Positions 43,796 to 52,682 of a stretch of DNA of 64,000 nucleotides are shown here, one piece after another. How positions within the stretch are numbered: position 1 is the first letter of the stretch; the number at the start of each line of letters is the position of its first letter. This DNA comes from Streptacidiphilus sp. ASG 303 (GTDB lineage Bacteria > Actinomycetota > Actinomycetes > Streptomycetales > Streptomycetaceae): positions 1-64,000 of the forward strand of contig NZ_JAJLRA010000020.1 in the NCBI RefSeq assembly GCF_020991365.1, in the 5' to 3' direction. Made by a program: the position numbers and the translations under genes. Below the pieces are notes generated by a model. That model was not told the DNA's origin. It searched no databases and saw only the letters and a program-made list of their open reading frames with translations.

Positions 43796-44845
43796 TCAGC
43801 CGCGCGGCAGCACCAGGGACTGCACCTCCGGCAGGTGCCGCCAGTCGCTGGAGACGACGCTCGCATGGGCGGCGGCCAGCTGCTGCGTGCGGGCGCGGGC
43901 CTGCTCGGCGGCCGGGTCGGTGGCGCTGATGGCGGGGGAGACGTTCTGGGCGTCCGTCATCACCAGCAGGTAGTGGTTGCGGTCGTACCAGCCGGTGTCG
44001 GTGCCGGAGGCGTACGCCGAGGCGTCGCCGTCGAAGACGGCGAACCACGGCCGGAGCGAGGCGTCGGAGTACTTCGTGCGGGGGTCGCCCGGGGCCGCGC
44101 CGTGCACGGCCGGGAAGACCTGCGCCTCGCCGATCCGGCCCGCAGCGGCCAGGTCGCGCAGGTGGCGGGCGTACTCGACGTCGGTGTGCAGGGTGTCGAA
44201 GGGGTTGGACTCCTCCACGGTGCCCGGGATGACGTCGACCAGCACCCGGCCGGCGAGCTGCGCGCGGGCGGGCCAGTTCCCGGCGCGGGCGGCCTCGTCC
44301 AGGGTCGCGTACGCGCCGCCGCCGGACCGGGCGAGCAGGTCGGCGGGGCGGAGGACGGCGGGGCCCAGGTGGGCGGCGACCAGGGCGTCCAGCTGGGCGG
44401 GGCCCATGCCTCGGTTCGCGGCGAAGCCCTGCTTCAGTTCCAGCTTGACCAGCAGCGGGCCGCTGCCGGGGTGGGCGCCGAGCCAGACGCGGATGTCGTC
44501 CAGGCAGCTCTCCAGGTCCTTGTTCGCGCCGCCGGTGTAGAGGCGGTCGGGGGTGGCTGCGGCGACGCAGTTGTTCCTGTTGCCCAGGGGGTTGGAGTGG
44601 CTGACCTTCCACTCCTTGGTGACGGTGTCGGTCCAGGCGTCCAGTTCGACCATGCCGGTGCCGGTGTCCAGGGCCTGGGCGAGGAAGCCGAAGGCGGCGG
44701 GGTCGTAGGTGTTGTGCAGGCCGACCGTGGTGGCCGAGGCGAGGGGGAGGGCGCCGGTGTCGGCGGCGGAGGCCTGCCGGGCAGGCGCCAGGACGGCGGT
44801 CAGCGCCAGCAGCGCGGCGGCGGCGGACGTGCGGCGAAGGGTCAA
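43796..44845 (-). CDS. Secreted PI-PLC-like phosphodiesterase
   Basis: A 349-residue exported protein of the phosphatidylinositol-specific phospholipase C X-domain superfamily. A signal peptide runs through TSAAAALLALTAVLAPARQA to ASAAD. In the mature part TTVGLHNTYDP has the first catalytic His, ELDAWTD the metal-binding acids and KVSHSNPLGN the second His. The substrate may not be phosphatidylinositol. I chose a TTG start at 44845 because GAGGAGG lies 5 bases before it and it begins exactly at the signal peptide; an ATG at 44950 would add 35 unconserved residues. Confidence 0.85.
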   Translation of the reverse strand: MTLRRTSAAAALLALTAVLAPARQASAADTGALPLASATTVGLHNTYDPAAFGFLAQALDTGTGMVELDAWTDTVTKEWKVSHSNPLGNRNNCVAAATPDRLYTGGANKDLESCLDDIRVWLGAHPGSGPLLVKLELKQGFAANRGMGPAQLDALVAAHLGPAVLRPADLLARSGGGAYATLDEAARAGNWPARAQLAGRVLVDVIPGTVEESNPFDTLHTDVEYARHLRDLAAAGRIGEAQVFPAVHGAAPGDPRTKYSDASLRPWFAVFDGDASAYASGTDTGWYDRNHYLLVMTDAQNVSPAISATDPAAEQARARTQQLAAAHASVVSSDWRHLPEVQSLVLPRG

Positions 44846-45049
44846 CGTGGCCTCCTCGGCGGGCGCCGCGCGGGCGGCGCGGGGCGGCGGTCCGGGCGGA
44901 CCGCCGACGGCAGCTCCGACCATCCGAGCGGATTTGAGGTGACATGACAAGCAACTTCGTCAAACCGTTCGCAACGCTCCGCGCACCGTCTGGGCGCCCT
45001 CCGTTGTCAGACATACCGTCAGCAGCATTGCCCCGACGGAGGAGCAGGC

Positions 45050-47869
45050 ATGCAACGACGCATCCGGACCCTCGGGCTCCAGGCCGCCGCCGCGGCCGCC
45101 GCCCTGCTGACGACCACCGCCCTCGCCCTCGCCCCCGCCGCCCCCGCGGCCGCGACCGCCCCCGCGGCCGCGACCGCCCCCGCGGCGGCGGCCGCGGCCC
45201 CGGCGGACCTCTGCGGCGGCGGCTGCAACGACATCCTGCCGCCCGGCGAGAACGGCAACGCCACCCTCGCCGACATCCTCGCCCACCGGATCCTCGGCAC
45301 CCGCCCCGCCCACACCGACGACCGCCTCGGCCCCTACGCCGCCCTCGCCGACGGCTACCCCGGCCTCACCGACGGCCAGTTGGGCCGCTTCTTCGGCGAC
45401 GCCTCCTTCGGCGTCCCCGCCGACCAAGTGGCCAGCACCGTCCGCCCCCGCGCCGACGTCGCGATCGTCCGCGACAGGGCGACCGGGGTGCCCCACATCA
45501 CCGGCACCACCCGGTACGGCACCGAATACGGCGCCGGCTGGGCCGCAGCCCAGGACCGGCTGTGGGTGATGGACCTCTTCCGCCACGTCGGCCGGGGCGA
45601 GCTCAGCGGCTTCGCCGGCGGCGCCGCCGCCAACCGCGCCCTGGAGAAGTCCTTCTGGCAGGCCGCCCCCTACACGGAGGCCGAACTCCAGGCCCAGATC
45701 GACACCCTCGCCGCCTCCGGCCCCCGCGCCCGGCAGGCCCTCGACGACGCGAACGCCTACCTCGACGGCGTCAACGCCTACATCGACCGGGCCCGCCGCA
45801 CCCGCACCTTCCCCGGCGAGTACGACCTCACCGGCCACGTCGACCCGATCACCAACGCCGGCTCCATCGACCACTTCCGCCTCGCCGACCTCGTCGCCCT
45901 CGCCTCCGTCGTCGGCGCGCTGTTCGGCTCGGGAGGCGGCGGCGAGCTGCAGTCCGCCCTGGTCAGGCAGGCCGCCCAGGCCCGCTACGGCACGGTCGCG
46001 GGGGACCGGGTCTGGGCCTCCTTCCGCGAGGCCGACGACCCCGAGGCCGTGCGCACCCTCCACGACGGGCAGCGCTTCCCCTACGCCCTGCCGCCCGCCG
46101 ACCCGCGCGGCACCGCGATGCCCGACCCCGGCTCCGTCGTCCCCGAACGGCTCGTCCACGACGCCGCCGGCACCGGGGCCTCCACCGCCCCCACCGCAGC
46201 GAAGGGCGTCCTGCCCGCCGACCTGCTCACCGCCCGGCACGGCATGTCCAACGCCCTGGTCGTCTCCGGCCGGTACGCCGAGGGCGGCCGCCCGGTCGCC
46301 GTCTTCGGGCCGCAGACCGGCTACTTCGCGCCGCAGCTGCTCATGCTGGAGGAGCTCCAGGGGCCCGGCATCAGCGCCCGCGGCGCCGCCTTCGCCGGAC
46401 TCTCCTTCTACGTCCAGCTCGGCCGCGGGCAGGACTACGCCTGGAGCGCCACCTCCGCCGGACAGGACATCACCGACACCTACGCCGTGCCGCTCTGCAA
46501 CGCCGACGGCTCCACCGCCACCACCGCATCCGACTCCTACCTGTGGCACGGGACCTGCACGCCCATGGAGCGGCTGGAGCGCCGGGACGCCTGGCGGCCC
46601 ACCGCGGCCGACCCCACCCCCGCCGGCTCCTACACCCTGGTCATGCGGCGCACCCGGTACGGGCTGGTGACCGCACGCGGCACCGTCGGCGGCCGGCCCG
46701 TCGCCTTCACCTCCCTGCGCTCCACCTACCGCCACGAGGCCGACTCCATCGTCGGCTTCCAGATGTTCAACGACCCGGGGGCCGTGCACTCCGCCGCGAC
46801 CTTCCAGGAGGCCGCCGGGCACGTCGGCTACACCTTCAACTGGTTCTACGCCGACTCCGCCCACACCGCGTACTACAACTCCGGCGCGAACCCGGTGCGC
46901 GCCGACGGCGTCGACCCCGGCCTGCCCGTGCTCGCCGAGCCGCGGTACGAGTGGCGCGGCTTCGACCCCGACGCCGGCACCGCCGACCTGGCCCCGCCCG
47001 CCGAGCACCCGCAGTCCCGGGACCAGGGCTACTACGTCTCCTGGAACAACCGGCAGGCCGGCGGCTACGCCGCCGCCGGCTTCGGCGACGGGTCCGTCCA
47101 CCGCGCCGACCTCCTCGACGACCGGGTGGCGGCCCTGGTGCACAGCGGGACGCCGGTGACCCGCAGCGCCCTCGTGCAGGCCATGGAGGACGCCGCCCTC
47201 ACCGACCTGCGGGGCGAGGACGTGCTGCCCGGCCTGCTGCGGGTCCTGCGCCGCGCGCCCGTCACCGACCCGGCGCTCGACGGCGCCGTGCGGCGGCTGG
47301 AGACGTGGCTGGCGCACGGCGCGAAGCGCCGCGAGACCGCGCCCGGCAGCCACCGCTACGCCGACGCCGACGCGGTCCGGACCATGGACGCCTGGTGGCC
47401 GCTGCTGGTCCGCGCCGAGTTCGGCGACGGGCTGGGGGAGCCGCTGACGGCCGCGCTCACCGGCGCGCTCCAGGTCGACGAGGCGCCCTCCGGCGCGCCG
47501 GCGGCCGGCGGGGACGTCAACGGCTCGATCCCGCACCGGGGCTCCGCCTTCCAGTACGGCTGGTGGTCGTACGTCGACAAGGACCTGCGGACGGTGCTCG
47601 GCGAGCCGGTGGCCGGCCCCCTGGCCGAGCCGTACTGCGGCGGCGGCGACCCGGCCCGCTGCCGGCAGGCGCTGCTCGACAGCCTCGCGCAGGCCGCCGC
47701 GCTCACCCCGGCCCAGGTCTACCCGGGCGGCGACGGCTGCGCCGCGGGCGACCAGTGGTGCGCGGACACGGTCGTCCAGCGGCCGCTGGGCGGGATCACC
47801 GACGCCCGGATCTCCTGGCAGAACCGGCCGACCTACCAGCAGGTCGTCCGGTTCGCCGGGCACCGCTGA
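45050..47869 (+). CDS. Penicillin acylase-family Ntn hydrolase (secreted)
   Basis: A 939-residue exported, self-processing amidase. The signal peptide (MQRRIRTLGL then an Ala/Leu-rich core) precedes an alpha chain of about 370 residues with VAIVRDRATGVPHITGTTRY and GWAAAQDRLWVMDLFRHVGR. Autocleavage should occur before Ser in HGMSNALVVSGRY, making Ser the N-terminal nucleophile of the beta chain. FGPQTGYFAPQ and the Asn/Arg-rich beta-chain motifs follow. Homologues cleave acyl-homoserine lactones, cyclic lipopeptides or penicillins; the substrate is not predictable. The gene is divergent from the PI-PLC gene. Confidence 0.92.
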   Translation: MQRRIRTLGLQAAAAAAALLTTTALALAPAAPAAATAPAAATAPAAAAAAPADLCGGGCNDILPPGENGNATLADILAHRILGTRPAHTDDRLGPYAALADGYPGLTDGQLGRFFGDASFGVPADQVASTVRPRADVAIVRDRATGVPHITGTTRYGTEYGAGWAAAQDRLWVMDLFRHVGRGELSGFAGGAAANRALEKSFWQAAPYTEAELQAQIDTLAASGPRARQALDDANAYLDGVNAYIDRARRTRTFPGEYDLTGHVDPITNAGSIDHFRLADLVALASVVGALFGSGGGGELQSALVRQAAQARYGTVAGDRVWASFREADDPEAVRTLHDGQRFPYALPPADPRGTAMPDPGSVVPERLVHDAAGTGASTAPTAAKGVLPADLLTARHGMSNALVVSGRYAEGGRPVAVFGPQTGYFAPQLLMLEELQGPGISARGAAFAGLSFYVQLGRGQDYAWSATSAGQDITDTYAVPLCNADGSTATTASDSYLWHGTCTPMERLERRDAWRPTAADPTPAGSYTLVMRRTRYGLVTARGTVGGRPVAFTSLRSTYRHEADSIVGFQMFNDPGAVHSAATFQEAAGHVGYTFNWFYADSAHTAYYNSGANPVRADGVDPGLPVLAEPRYEWRGFDPDAGTADLAPPAEHPQSRDQGYYVSWNNRQAGGYAAAGFGDGSVHRADLLDDRVAALVHSGTPVTRSALVQAMEDAALTDLRGEDVLPGLLRVLRRAPVTDPALDGAVRRLETWLAHGAKRRETAPGSHRYADADAVRTMDAWWPLLVRAEFGDGLGEPLTAALTGALQVDEAPSGAPAAGGDVNGSIPHRGSAFQYGWWSYVDKDLRTVLGEPVAGPLAEPYCGGGDPARCRQALLDSLAQAAALTPAQVYPGGDGCAAGDQWCADTVVQRPLGGITDARISWQNRPTYQQVVRFAGHR

Positions 47870-48072
47870 GCCGGGACCGGCCCGGACGGCCGCGCCTCCC
47901 GGCGTGGCCGGGCCCCACCGGCGCGCCCGCGACCGACCCGCACGGCCGCGACCGGACGGCCGGGACCGCCCCCCGGACGGCCGGGACTGACCCGAACGAC
48001 GGAGCCGGGATGCCCGCCCCCCGGCGGCGCCTTACGGTGCCGCTGGGGGGCGACCCACGAAAGGTGAATCCC

Positions 48073-48264
48073 ATGGCAGGCAAGTTCGAGATATACACCG
48101 ACGACTCCGGCTCCCACCGCTTCCGCCTCAAGGCGTCCGACGGCCGGGTGCTCATCGTCGGCGACGCGTACGACAGCCGCGACCAGTGCCTCAAGGGCAT
48201 CGAGACCATCCGCAAGCTCGCCCCCTACGCCCAGGTCAAGGACGTCGCCGCCGCCGACGCCTGA
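48073..48264 (+). CDS. DUF1508 (YegP-like) protein
   Basis: A 63-residue protein, one copy of the DUF1508 beta-beta-alpha fold: MAGKFEIYTDDSGSHRFRLK, then ASDGRVLIVGDAYDSRDQCL, GIETIRKLAPYAQV. The function of this family is unknown; E. coli YegP carries two copies. The ATG at 48073 follows AAAGGTG at 6 bases. A strong terminator follows. Confidence 0.92.
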   Translation: MAGKFEIYTDDSGSHRFRLKASDGRVLIVGDAYDSRDQCLKGIETIRKLAPYAQVKDVAAADA

Positions 48265-48271
48265 CGCCGCG

Positions 48272-48307
48272 GGCGGGGCCGCGGGCGACGGCGCCCGCGG
48301 CCCCGCC
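48272..48307 (+). terminator. Terminator after the DUF1508 gene
   Basis: A perfect 16-base-pair stem (48272-48287 with 48292-48307) with a 4-base loop, beginning 8 bases after the stop. It isolates the sigma-factor gene from upstream reading. Confidence 0.8.
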
Positions 48308-48534
48308 CCGTTCCCGCCTCCGCCCTCCCCCCACCGGGCCTGCCGCCCCCGCTCGTTTCCGCCCCGCCTCCGCCCGGCCCGCACTCCCGCGCCCTCACCG
48401 AACCTCCACACGCCGCCCTGAGCGGTCCGGCCCCCCGCACGCGTGAAGAGGGGGACGGCCGCCGGGCGGCCGGTCCCGTCCCGTCCGGACGCCCGTCCCG
48501 TCCCGACCGGCCCAGGACCGACCAGGAGGCACCG

Positions 48535-49152
48535 GTGCGCAACCACGCCGCCGTGACCGACGGCCCGTCGCGGAGCCGGAACCGCGGCCGCGAGCGGGAC
48601 CGCGGCAGGGGCCCGGGCGGCGGGTCCGCGCCGCCCGGCGCCCCGCCGCCCGACGAGGAGCTGATGCGCTCCCTCTACCGGGAGCACGCCGGACCGCTCC
48701 TCGCCTACGTCCTGCGCCTGGTCGCCGGCGACCGGCACCGCGCCGAGGACGTCGTCCAGGAGACCCTGGTGCGCGCCTGGCGCAGCGCCGACCGCCTCGA
48801 CCCCGCCGCGGGCTCGCTCCGCCCCTGGCTGGTGACGGTGGCGCGCCGTATCGTGATCGACGGCCACCGCAGCCGCCTCGCGCGGCCGCAGGAGGTGGAC
48901 CCGTCGCCCCTGGAGACCCTGCCCGCGGAGGACGAGCTGGACCGCGCCCTGCGCATGATGACCATCTCCGACGCCCTCGGGGCCCTCACGCCGGCGCACC
49001 GGGAGATCCTGATCGAGACGTACTTCAAGAGCCGCACGGTGGACGAGGCCGCCCGCCTGCTCGGCATCCCGCCCGGGACCGCCCGGTCCCGGGTGTACTA
49101 CGCGCTGCGCTCGCTGCGGCTCGCGCTGGAGGAGCGGGGGGTGACATCGTGA
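48535..49152 (+). CDS. ECF RNA polymerase sigma factor
   Basis: A 205-residue sigma-70-family group 4 factor. A 38-residue Arg/Gly/Pro-rich N-terminus precedes region 2 (LYREHAGPLLAYVLRLVAGD, RAEDVVQETLVRAWRSADRL) and region 4 (LGALTPAHREILIETYFKSR, TVDEAARLLGIPPGTARSRV). The region resembles SigL/SigK-type factors. GTG follows AGGAGG. It overlaps the next gene by 4 bases, and that gene encodes a zinc-binding anti-sigma factor, so activity should be released by an envelope signal. Confidence 0.94.
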   Translation: MRNHAAVTDGPSRSRNRGRERDRGRGPGGGSAPPGAPPPDEELMRSLYREHAGPLLAYVLRLVAGDRHRAEDVVQETLVRAWRSADRLDPAAGSLRPWLVTVARRIVIDGHRSRLARPQEVDPSPLETLPAEDELDRALRMMTISDALGALTPAHREILIETYFKSRTVDEAARLLGIPPGTARSRVYYALRSLRLALEERGVTS

Positions 49153-49895
49153 CGCAGGCACCGGACCGCCACGCCGACGTGGGCGCCTACGTCCTCGGGG
49201 TGCTCGGCGAGCCCGACCGGACGCTCTTCGAGGAGCACCTGCGCGGCTGCGCCCGGTGCGCCGCCGAGGCCTCCGCCCTCGGGGGGCTGGAGCCGGTCCT
49301 GGCCGAGTTCGCGGAGCTCGCGGACGTCCGGGCCCTCGACGGCGCCCTCCCCGCCGTCGCGCCCGCCCCTCCCGTGCGGGAGCCCCGCCCCGGACCCGCC
49401 GCCCCGCCCCCGCTGCTCGACCGGCCCCTCGCCGACGTCTCCGCGGCCCGCCGCCGCACCCGCACCCGGCGCCTGCTGGCCGTCGCCGCCGCGGCGGTCC
49501 TGGTCGTCGGCGGACCGGTCGTCGCGGCCACCGTCGCCTCCGGCCCCCGGACGACCGCCGCCGCGCCCGTGCTCTCCGGCGAGCAGCACACCGCCACCGA
49601 CACCGCCACGGGCGTCACCGCCACCGTGGCCCTGAGCCCCAAGCGGTGGGGCACCGAGGTGGGCCTGCGGCTCAGCGGGGTGAGGGGCCCCCTGCGGTGC
49701 AGCCTGGTCGCGGTCTCCCGCACCGGGGAGCAGCAGGTGGTGCTGAACTGGCAGGTCCCCGGCAGCGGCTACGGCGTCCCCGGCGCGCCCGAACCGCTCC
49801 TCGTCCGGGGCGGCGCCGGGATGTACCGGCCGGAGCTGGACCGCCTGGAGGTCCGCACCGGGGAGGGGGGCCGGCTGGTGACCGTGCCGCTCTGA
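49149..49895 (+). CDS. Membrane anti-sigma factor (zf-HC2/ZAS)
   Basis: A 248-residue protein. The N-terminal zinc anti-sigma domain has DVGAYVLGVLGEPDRTLFEE then HLRGCARCAAE (HX3CX2C). After a Pro-rich linker comes one transmembrane helix (about residues 112-130, LLAVAAAAVLVVGGPVVAA), then an extracytoplasmic beta-rich domain of about 115 residues with two or fewer cysteines. The GTGA overlap with the sigma gene couples translation of the pair. The inducing signal is unknown. Confidence 0.92.
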   Translation: MTQAPDRHADVGAYVLGVLGEPDRTLFEEHLRGCARCAAEASALGGLEPVLAEFAELADVRALDGALPAVAPAPPVREPRPGPAAPPPLLDRPLADVSAARRRTRTRRLLAVAAAAVLVVGGPVVAATVASGPRTTAAAPVLSGEQHTATDTATGVTATVALSPKRWGTEVGLRLSGVRGPLRCSLVAVSRTGEQQVVLNWQVPGSGYGVPGAPEPLLVRGGAGMYRPELDRLEVRTGEGGRLVTVPL

Positions 49896-50010
49896 CGGCC
49901 CCGCCGCCGTCCCGTCCGCGGCCCCGCCGGCCGGCTCCCCGCCGGCCGCTCCGGCCGGTCGGCCCCACCGCTGCGGCTGCGGGCCCCCGAGCACGGATAC
50001 TGGGGGGGTT

Positions 50011-51273
50011 ATGGAATACGTGATCCTTGCCGTAGCCATCGCCGTGGTCGCCATCGGTGCGATCACCGGCTTCGTCGTCAGCGGCAGACGACGCAGGACA
50101 CTGCCCCCGTCGTCGCGCGTCCCGATCGGGACGCCGACAGCCGAGCCCCGGGTCGGCGAGGACGCCGAGACCCCGCGGGACACCCCCACCCGCACCATCG
50201 ACCAGGTGGACCTGCCCACGGGCACGGCGGCCCCGGAGGCCGCCCCCGAGGCGCCGCCCCTGCCCGAGGCCCCCGCCGGGCCCGAGGCGCCCGTCTCCGC
50301 CGAGGGCGCCGTCACCGCGCCCCCGCTGGAGGTGCCCGAACCCACCGCCGGGCGCCTGGTGCGGCTGCGCACCCGGCTGTCCCGCTCCCAGAACTCCCTG
50401 GGCAAGGGCCTGCTCTCGCTCCTCTCCCGCGAGCACCTCGACGAGGACACCTGGGAGGAGATCGAGGACACCCTGCTCACCGCCGACGTCGGCGTCGCCC
50501 CCACGCAGGAGCTGGTGGAGCGCCTGCGCACCCGCGTCAAGGTCCTCGGCACCCGTACGCCGGAGGAGCTGCGCGGCCTGCTCCGCGAGGAGCTCGTCGC
50601 CCTGATCGGCACCGACGCGGACCGCTCGCTGCACTCGTCGCGGCACTCGGCCGCCGAGGCGGGCCGCCCGTCCGTGGTGCTGGTCGTCGGCGTCAACGGC
50701 GTCGGCAAGACCACCACCACCGGCAAGCTCGCCCGCGTGCTGGTGGCCGACGGCCGCAAGGTCGTCCTCGGCGCCGCCGACACCTTCCGCGCCGCCGCCG
50801 CCGACCAGCTCCAGACCTGGGGCGAGCGGGTGGGCGCCCGCACCGTCCGCGGCCCCGAGGGCGGCGACCCGGCGTCGGTCGCCTTCGACGCGGTCCGGGA
50901 GGGCGCCGCCGAGGGGGCCGACACCGTCCTGGTGGACACCGCCGGGCGCCTGCACACCAAGACCGGCCTCATGGACGAGCTGGGCAAGGTCAAGCGGGTC
51001 GTGGAGAAGCACGGCCCGGTCGACGAGGTGCTCCTCGTGCTCGACGCCACCACCGGCCAGAACGGCCTGGTGCAGGCCCGGGTCTTCGCCGAGGTCGTCG
51101 ACATCACCGGCATCGTGCTCACCAAGCTGGACGGCACCGCCAAGGGCGGCATCGTCATCGCCGTCCAGCGCGAGCTCGGCGTCCCCGTCAAGCTGATCGG
51201 CCTCGGCGAGGGCGCCGACGACCTGGCTCCGTTCGAGCCGGGCGCCTTCGTCGACGCCCTGATCGGGGACTGA
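50011..51273 (+). CDS. ftsY: Signal recognition particle receptor FtsY
   Basis: A 420-residue SRP receptor GTPase that docks ribosome-Ffh complexes at the membrane. An N-terminal transmembrane helix (residues 3-24), an acidic Pro/Glu/Ala linker and the NG domain (from about 120) are seen. G motifs are GVNGVGKTTTTGKLARVL, DTFRAAAADQLQTWG, VDTAGRLHTKTGLMDELGKV and TKLDGTAKGG. An actinobacterial membrane helix on FtsY is usual. The partner ffh is at the end of the window. Confidence 0.98.
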   Translation: MEYVILAVAIAVVAIGAITGFVVSGRRRRTLPPSSRVPIGTPTAEPRVGEDAETPRDTPTRTIDQVDLPTGTAAPEAAPEAPPLPEAPAGPEAPVSAEGAVTAPPLEVPEPTAGRLVRLRTRLSRSQNSLGKGLLSLLSREHLDEDTWEEIEDTLLTADVGVAPTQELVERLRTRVKVLGTRTPEELRGLLREELVALIGTDADRSLHSSRHSAAEAGRPSVVLVVGVNGVGKTTTTGKLARVLVADGRKVVLGAADTFRAAAADQLQTWGERVGARTVRGPEGGDPASVAFDAVREGAAEGADTVLVDTAGRLHTKTGLMDELGKVKRVVEKHGPVDEVLLVLDATTGQNGLVQARVFAEVVDITGIVLTKLDGTAKGGIVIAVQRELGVPVKLIGLGEGADDLAPFEPGAFVDALIGD

Positions 51274-51318
51274 CCGGGACCTGCCGGGCCTGACGGCCGG
51301 CAGGCCGCCGACAGGAGA

Positions 51319-51357
51319 AGAGGGCCGTCCCCGTATCCGGCACGGGGGCGGCCCTCT
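51319..51357. terminator. Terminator between ftsY and the prim-pol gene
   Basis: AGAGGGCCG...CCCCGT (51319-51333) pairs with ACGGGG...CGGCCCTCT (51342-51357) across a single bulge. It serves convergent genes. Confidence 0.75.
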
Positions 51358-51418
51358 GCCGTGCGGCGGGCCCGGAAGGGGGGAAGCCTGCCCGCCGCGC
51401 GGGGAAGGGGGGCGCGGG

Positions 51419-52141
51419 TCAGGAGGCGAGCCAGGCGGCCTCGGCGCCGACCGGCTCCCGGCTGCGGTGGCAGGCGTACGCCAGGGTGCCCAGCAGCAGC
51501 CGGGCCTCCGGCGGCCGTCCGGCCGTCCCCGGGCCCGGCGGCCGCAGCCAGTGCGCCGCGCCCAGGCCGGCCAGCACCGTGGGCGGCGCGGCCACGTACG
51601 CGCCCTCGCCGTGGCAGACGAGGTCCAGCGCCGCGTCGTCCCACCCCATGCGGTAGAGCAGGTCGGGGAGCTCGCGCGCCGCGCCCGGGGCCACGAGGAA
51701 CAGCGCCCGCCCGGCGGGCGAGGCGAGGACCGGTCCGAGCCGGATGCCCATGCGCTCCAGCCGCACCAGCGCCCGGCAGCCCGCCTCCAGCGGCACGTCC
51801 AGCACGTCGAAGGTGCGGCCGGCCGGCAGCAGGACGGACGCCTGCGGCACCGCCTCCCACACGGCCCGCACCTCGGCGCGCTCCGCCCACGGCCCGACCT
51901 CCAGGGCCCGGGTGGCGGCGGACGGGTGCAGGCCGGGCGCGGCGCAGTGCCGCTGTCCGCAGCAGCAGCAGCCGCCGTCCGCGGCGGGGCCGGCGGCGCC
52001 GTTCCGCCCGCGGCCCGGGGGCGGGGCGCCGGCGGCCACCCACCAGCCCCATCGCCCGGCGTACTCGGCCGCCGCGTGGAGCGCGGTGGCGCGGGTGCGG
52101 CGCCGCGAGCCGAACCTGAGATCGCCGAACAGGATGTCCAT
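51419..52141 (-). CDS. Bifunctional primase/polymerase-fold protein, probably inactive
   Basis: A 240-residue protein with the fold order of the prim-pol N-terminal domain. It shows a helical start (ATALHAAAEYAGRWGWWVAA), a Cys cluster CCCCGQRHCAAPGLHP comparable with the usual CXCGXXXCXXPGKHP, FDVLDVPLEAG where active enzymes have VVDVD, PAGRALFLVAPG where they have GGRHLYFR, and HGEGAYVAAPPTV. Thus the second metal-binding Asp and the motif II His appear lost. It lies divergently beside nsdA, as in S. coelicolor (SCO5581, from memory). The ATG at 52141 follows GGGGGAGG. A regulatory or DNA/nucleotide-binding role is more likely than priming. Confidence 0.8.
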   Translation of the reverse strand: MDILFGDLRFGSRRRTRATALHAAAEYAGRWGWWVAAGAPPPGRGRNGAAGPAADGGCCCCGQRHCAAPGLHPSAATRALEVGPWAERAEVRAVWEAVPQASVLLPAGRTFDVLDVPLEAGCRALVRLERMGIRLGPVLASPAGRALFLVAPGAARELPDLLYRMGWDDAALDLVCHGEGAYVAAPPTVLAGLGAAHWLRPPGPGTAGRPPEARLLLGTLAYACHRSREPVGAEAAWLAS

Positions 52142-52682
52142 GCCTCCCCCAACGGGTATCCGTCGCCGGTGGTTACGCGACGGTGACACAGTGTTGCCGA
52201 ATCCGTGTGACGCGCGGCGCGGGCGGGCGGCGCGCAGGGCGGTCTTTCACACCGTCGGCCCAGAGCGGTTTCCCCGACGCCGTTGCGGCGGTGCGCACGG
52301 ATGGTGGATCGTCGGTGGCGGACGGTTCGTTGCTGCGCTGCCGGCCCCGTTCGGGCCGATGGAGTCCAGTCAATCGCGGGACGTCGGGGAAAGGTTCACC
52401 CTCAGGGGTGGCGAATGGTGGCGTTTCCCCGGCGCGTCTCCCCTGGACGGCTCAGTGCGCGTTACGTTCGGTCCACGGACCGCGGCGCTGTGTCAGTCCG
52501 CGGGTATGCCGGTGGCATAGGACAGCAGATCCTGCGAACCCTGTGCGCCCGGCCTCTGCCCCTGACGGAGCGTCGGCAGCGGACCACCGCCCCCGGCCGA
52601 TGCCGACGGGCGCGCAGGATCACGAATTCGGCCCGCGACCGTCGGGCACGGCAGCGGGGTAACCCGGGATGGGGGCGTTCCG
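52142..52682. other. Divergent region between the prim-pol gene and nsdA
   Basis: 541 bases without a supported gene; it must contain both promoters. A short palindrome ATGCC-GGT-GGCAT is at 52506-52518, about 165 bases before nsdA. The stretch 52142-52290 is less G/C-rich than average. No RNA element was recognised. Confidence 0.5.

Noticed and set aside
40060-43866. 1268-codon open frame on the minus strand across smc
   Set aside because: It is the complement of smc, whose SMC motifs are complete. Its translation is an Arg/Gly/Leu-rich string without domains. Long antisense frames are expected in G/C-rich DNA.
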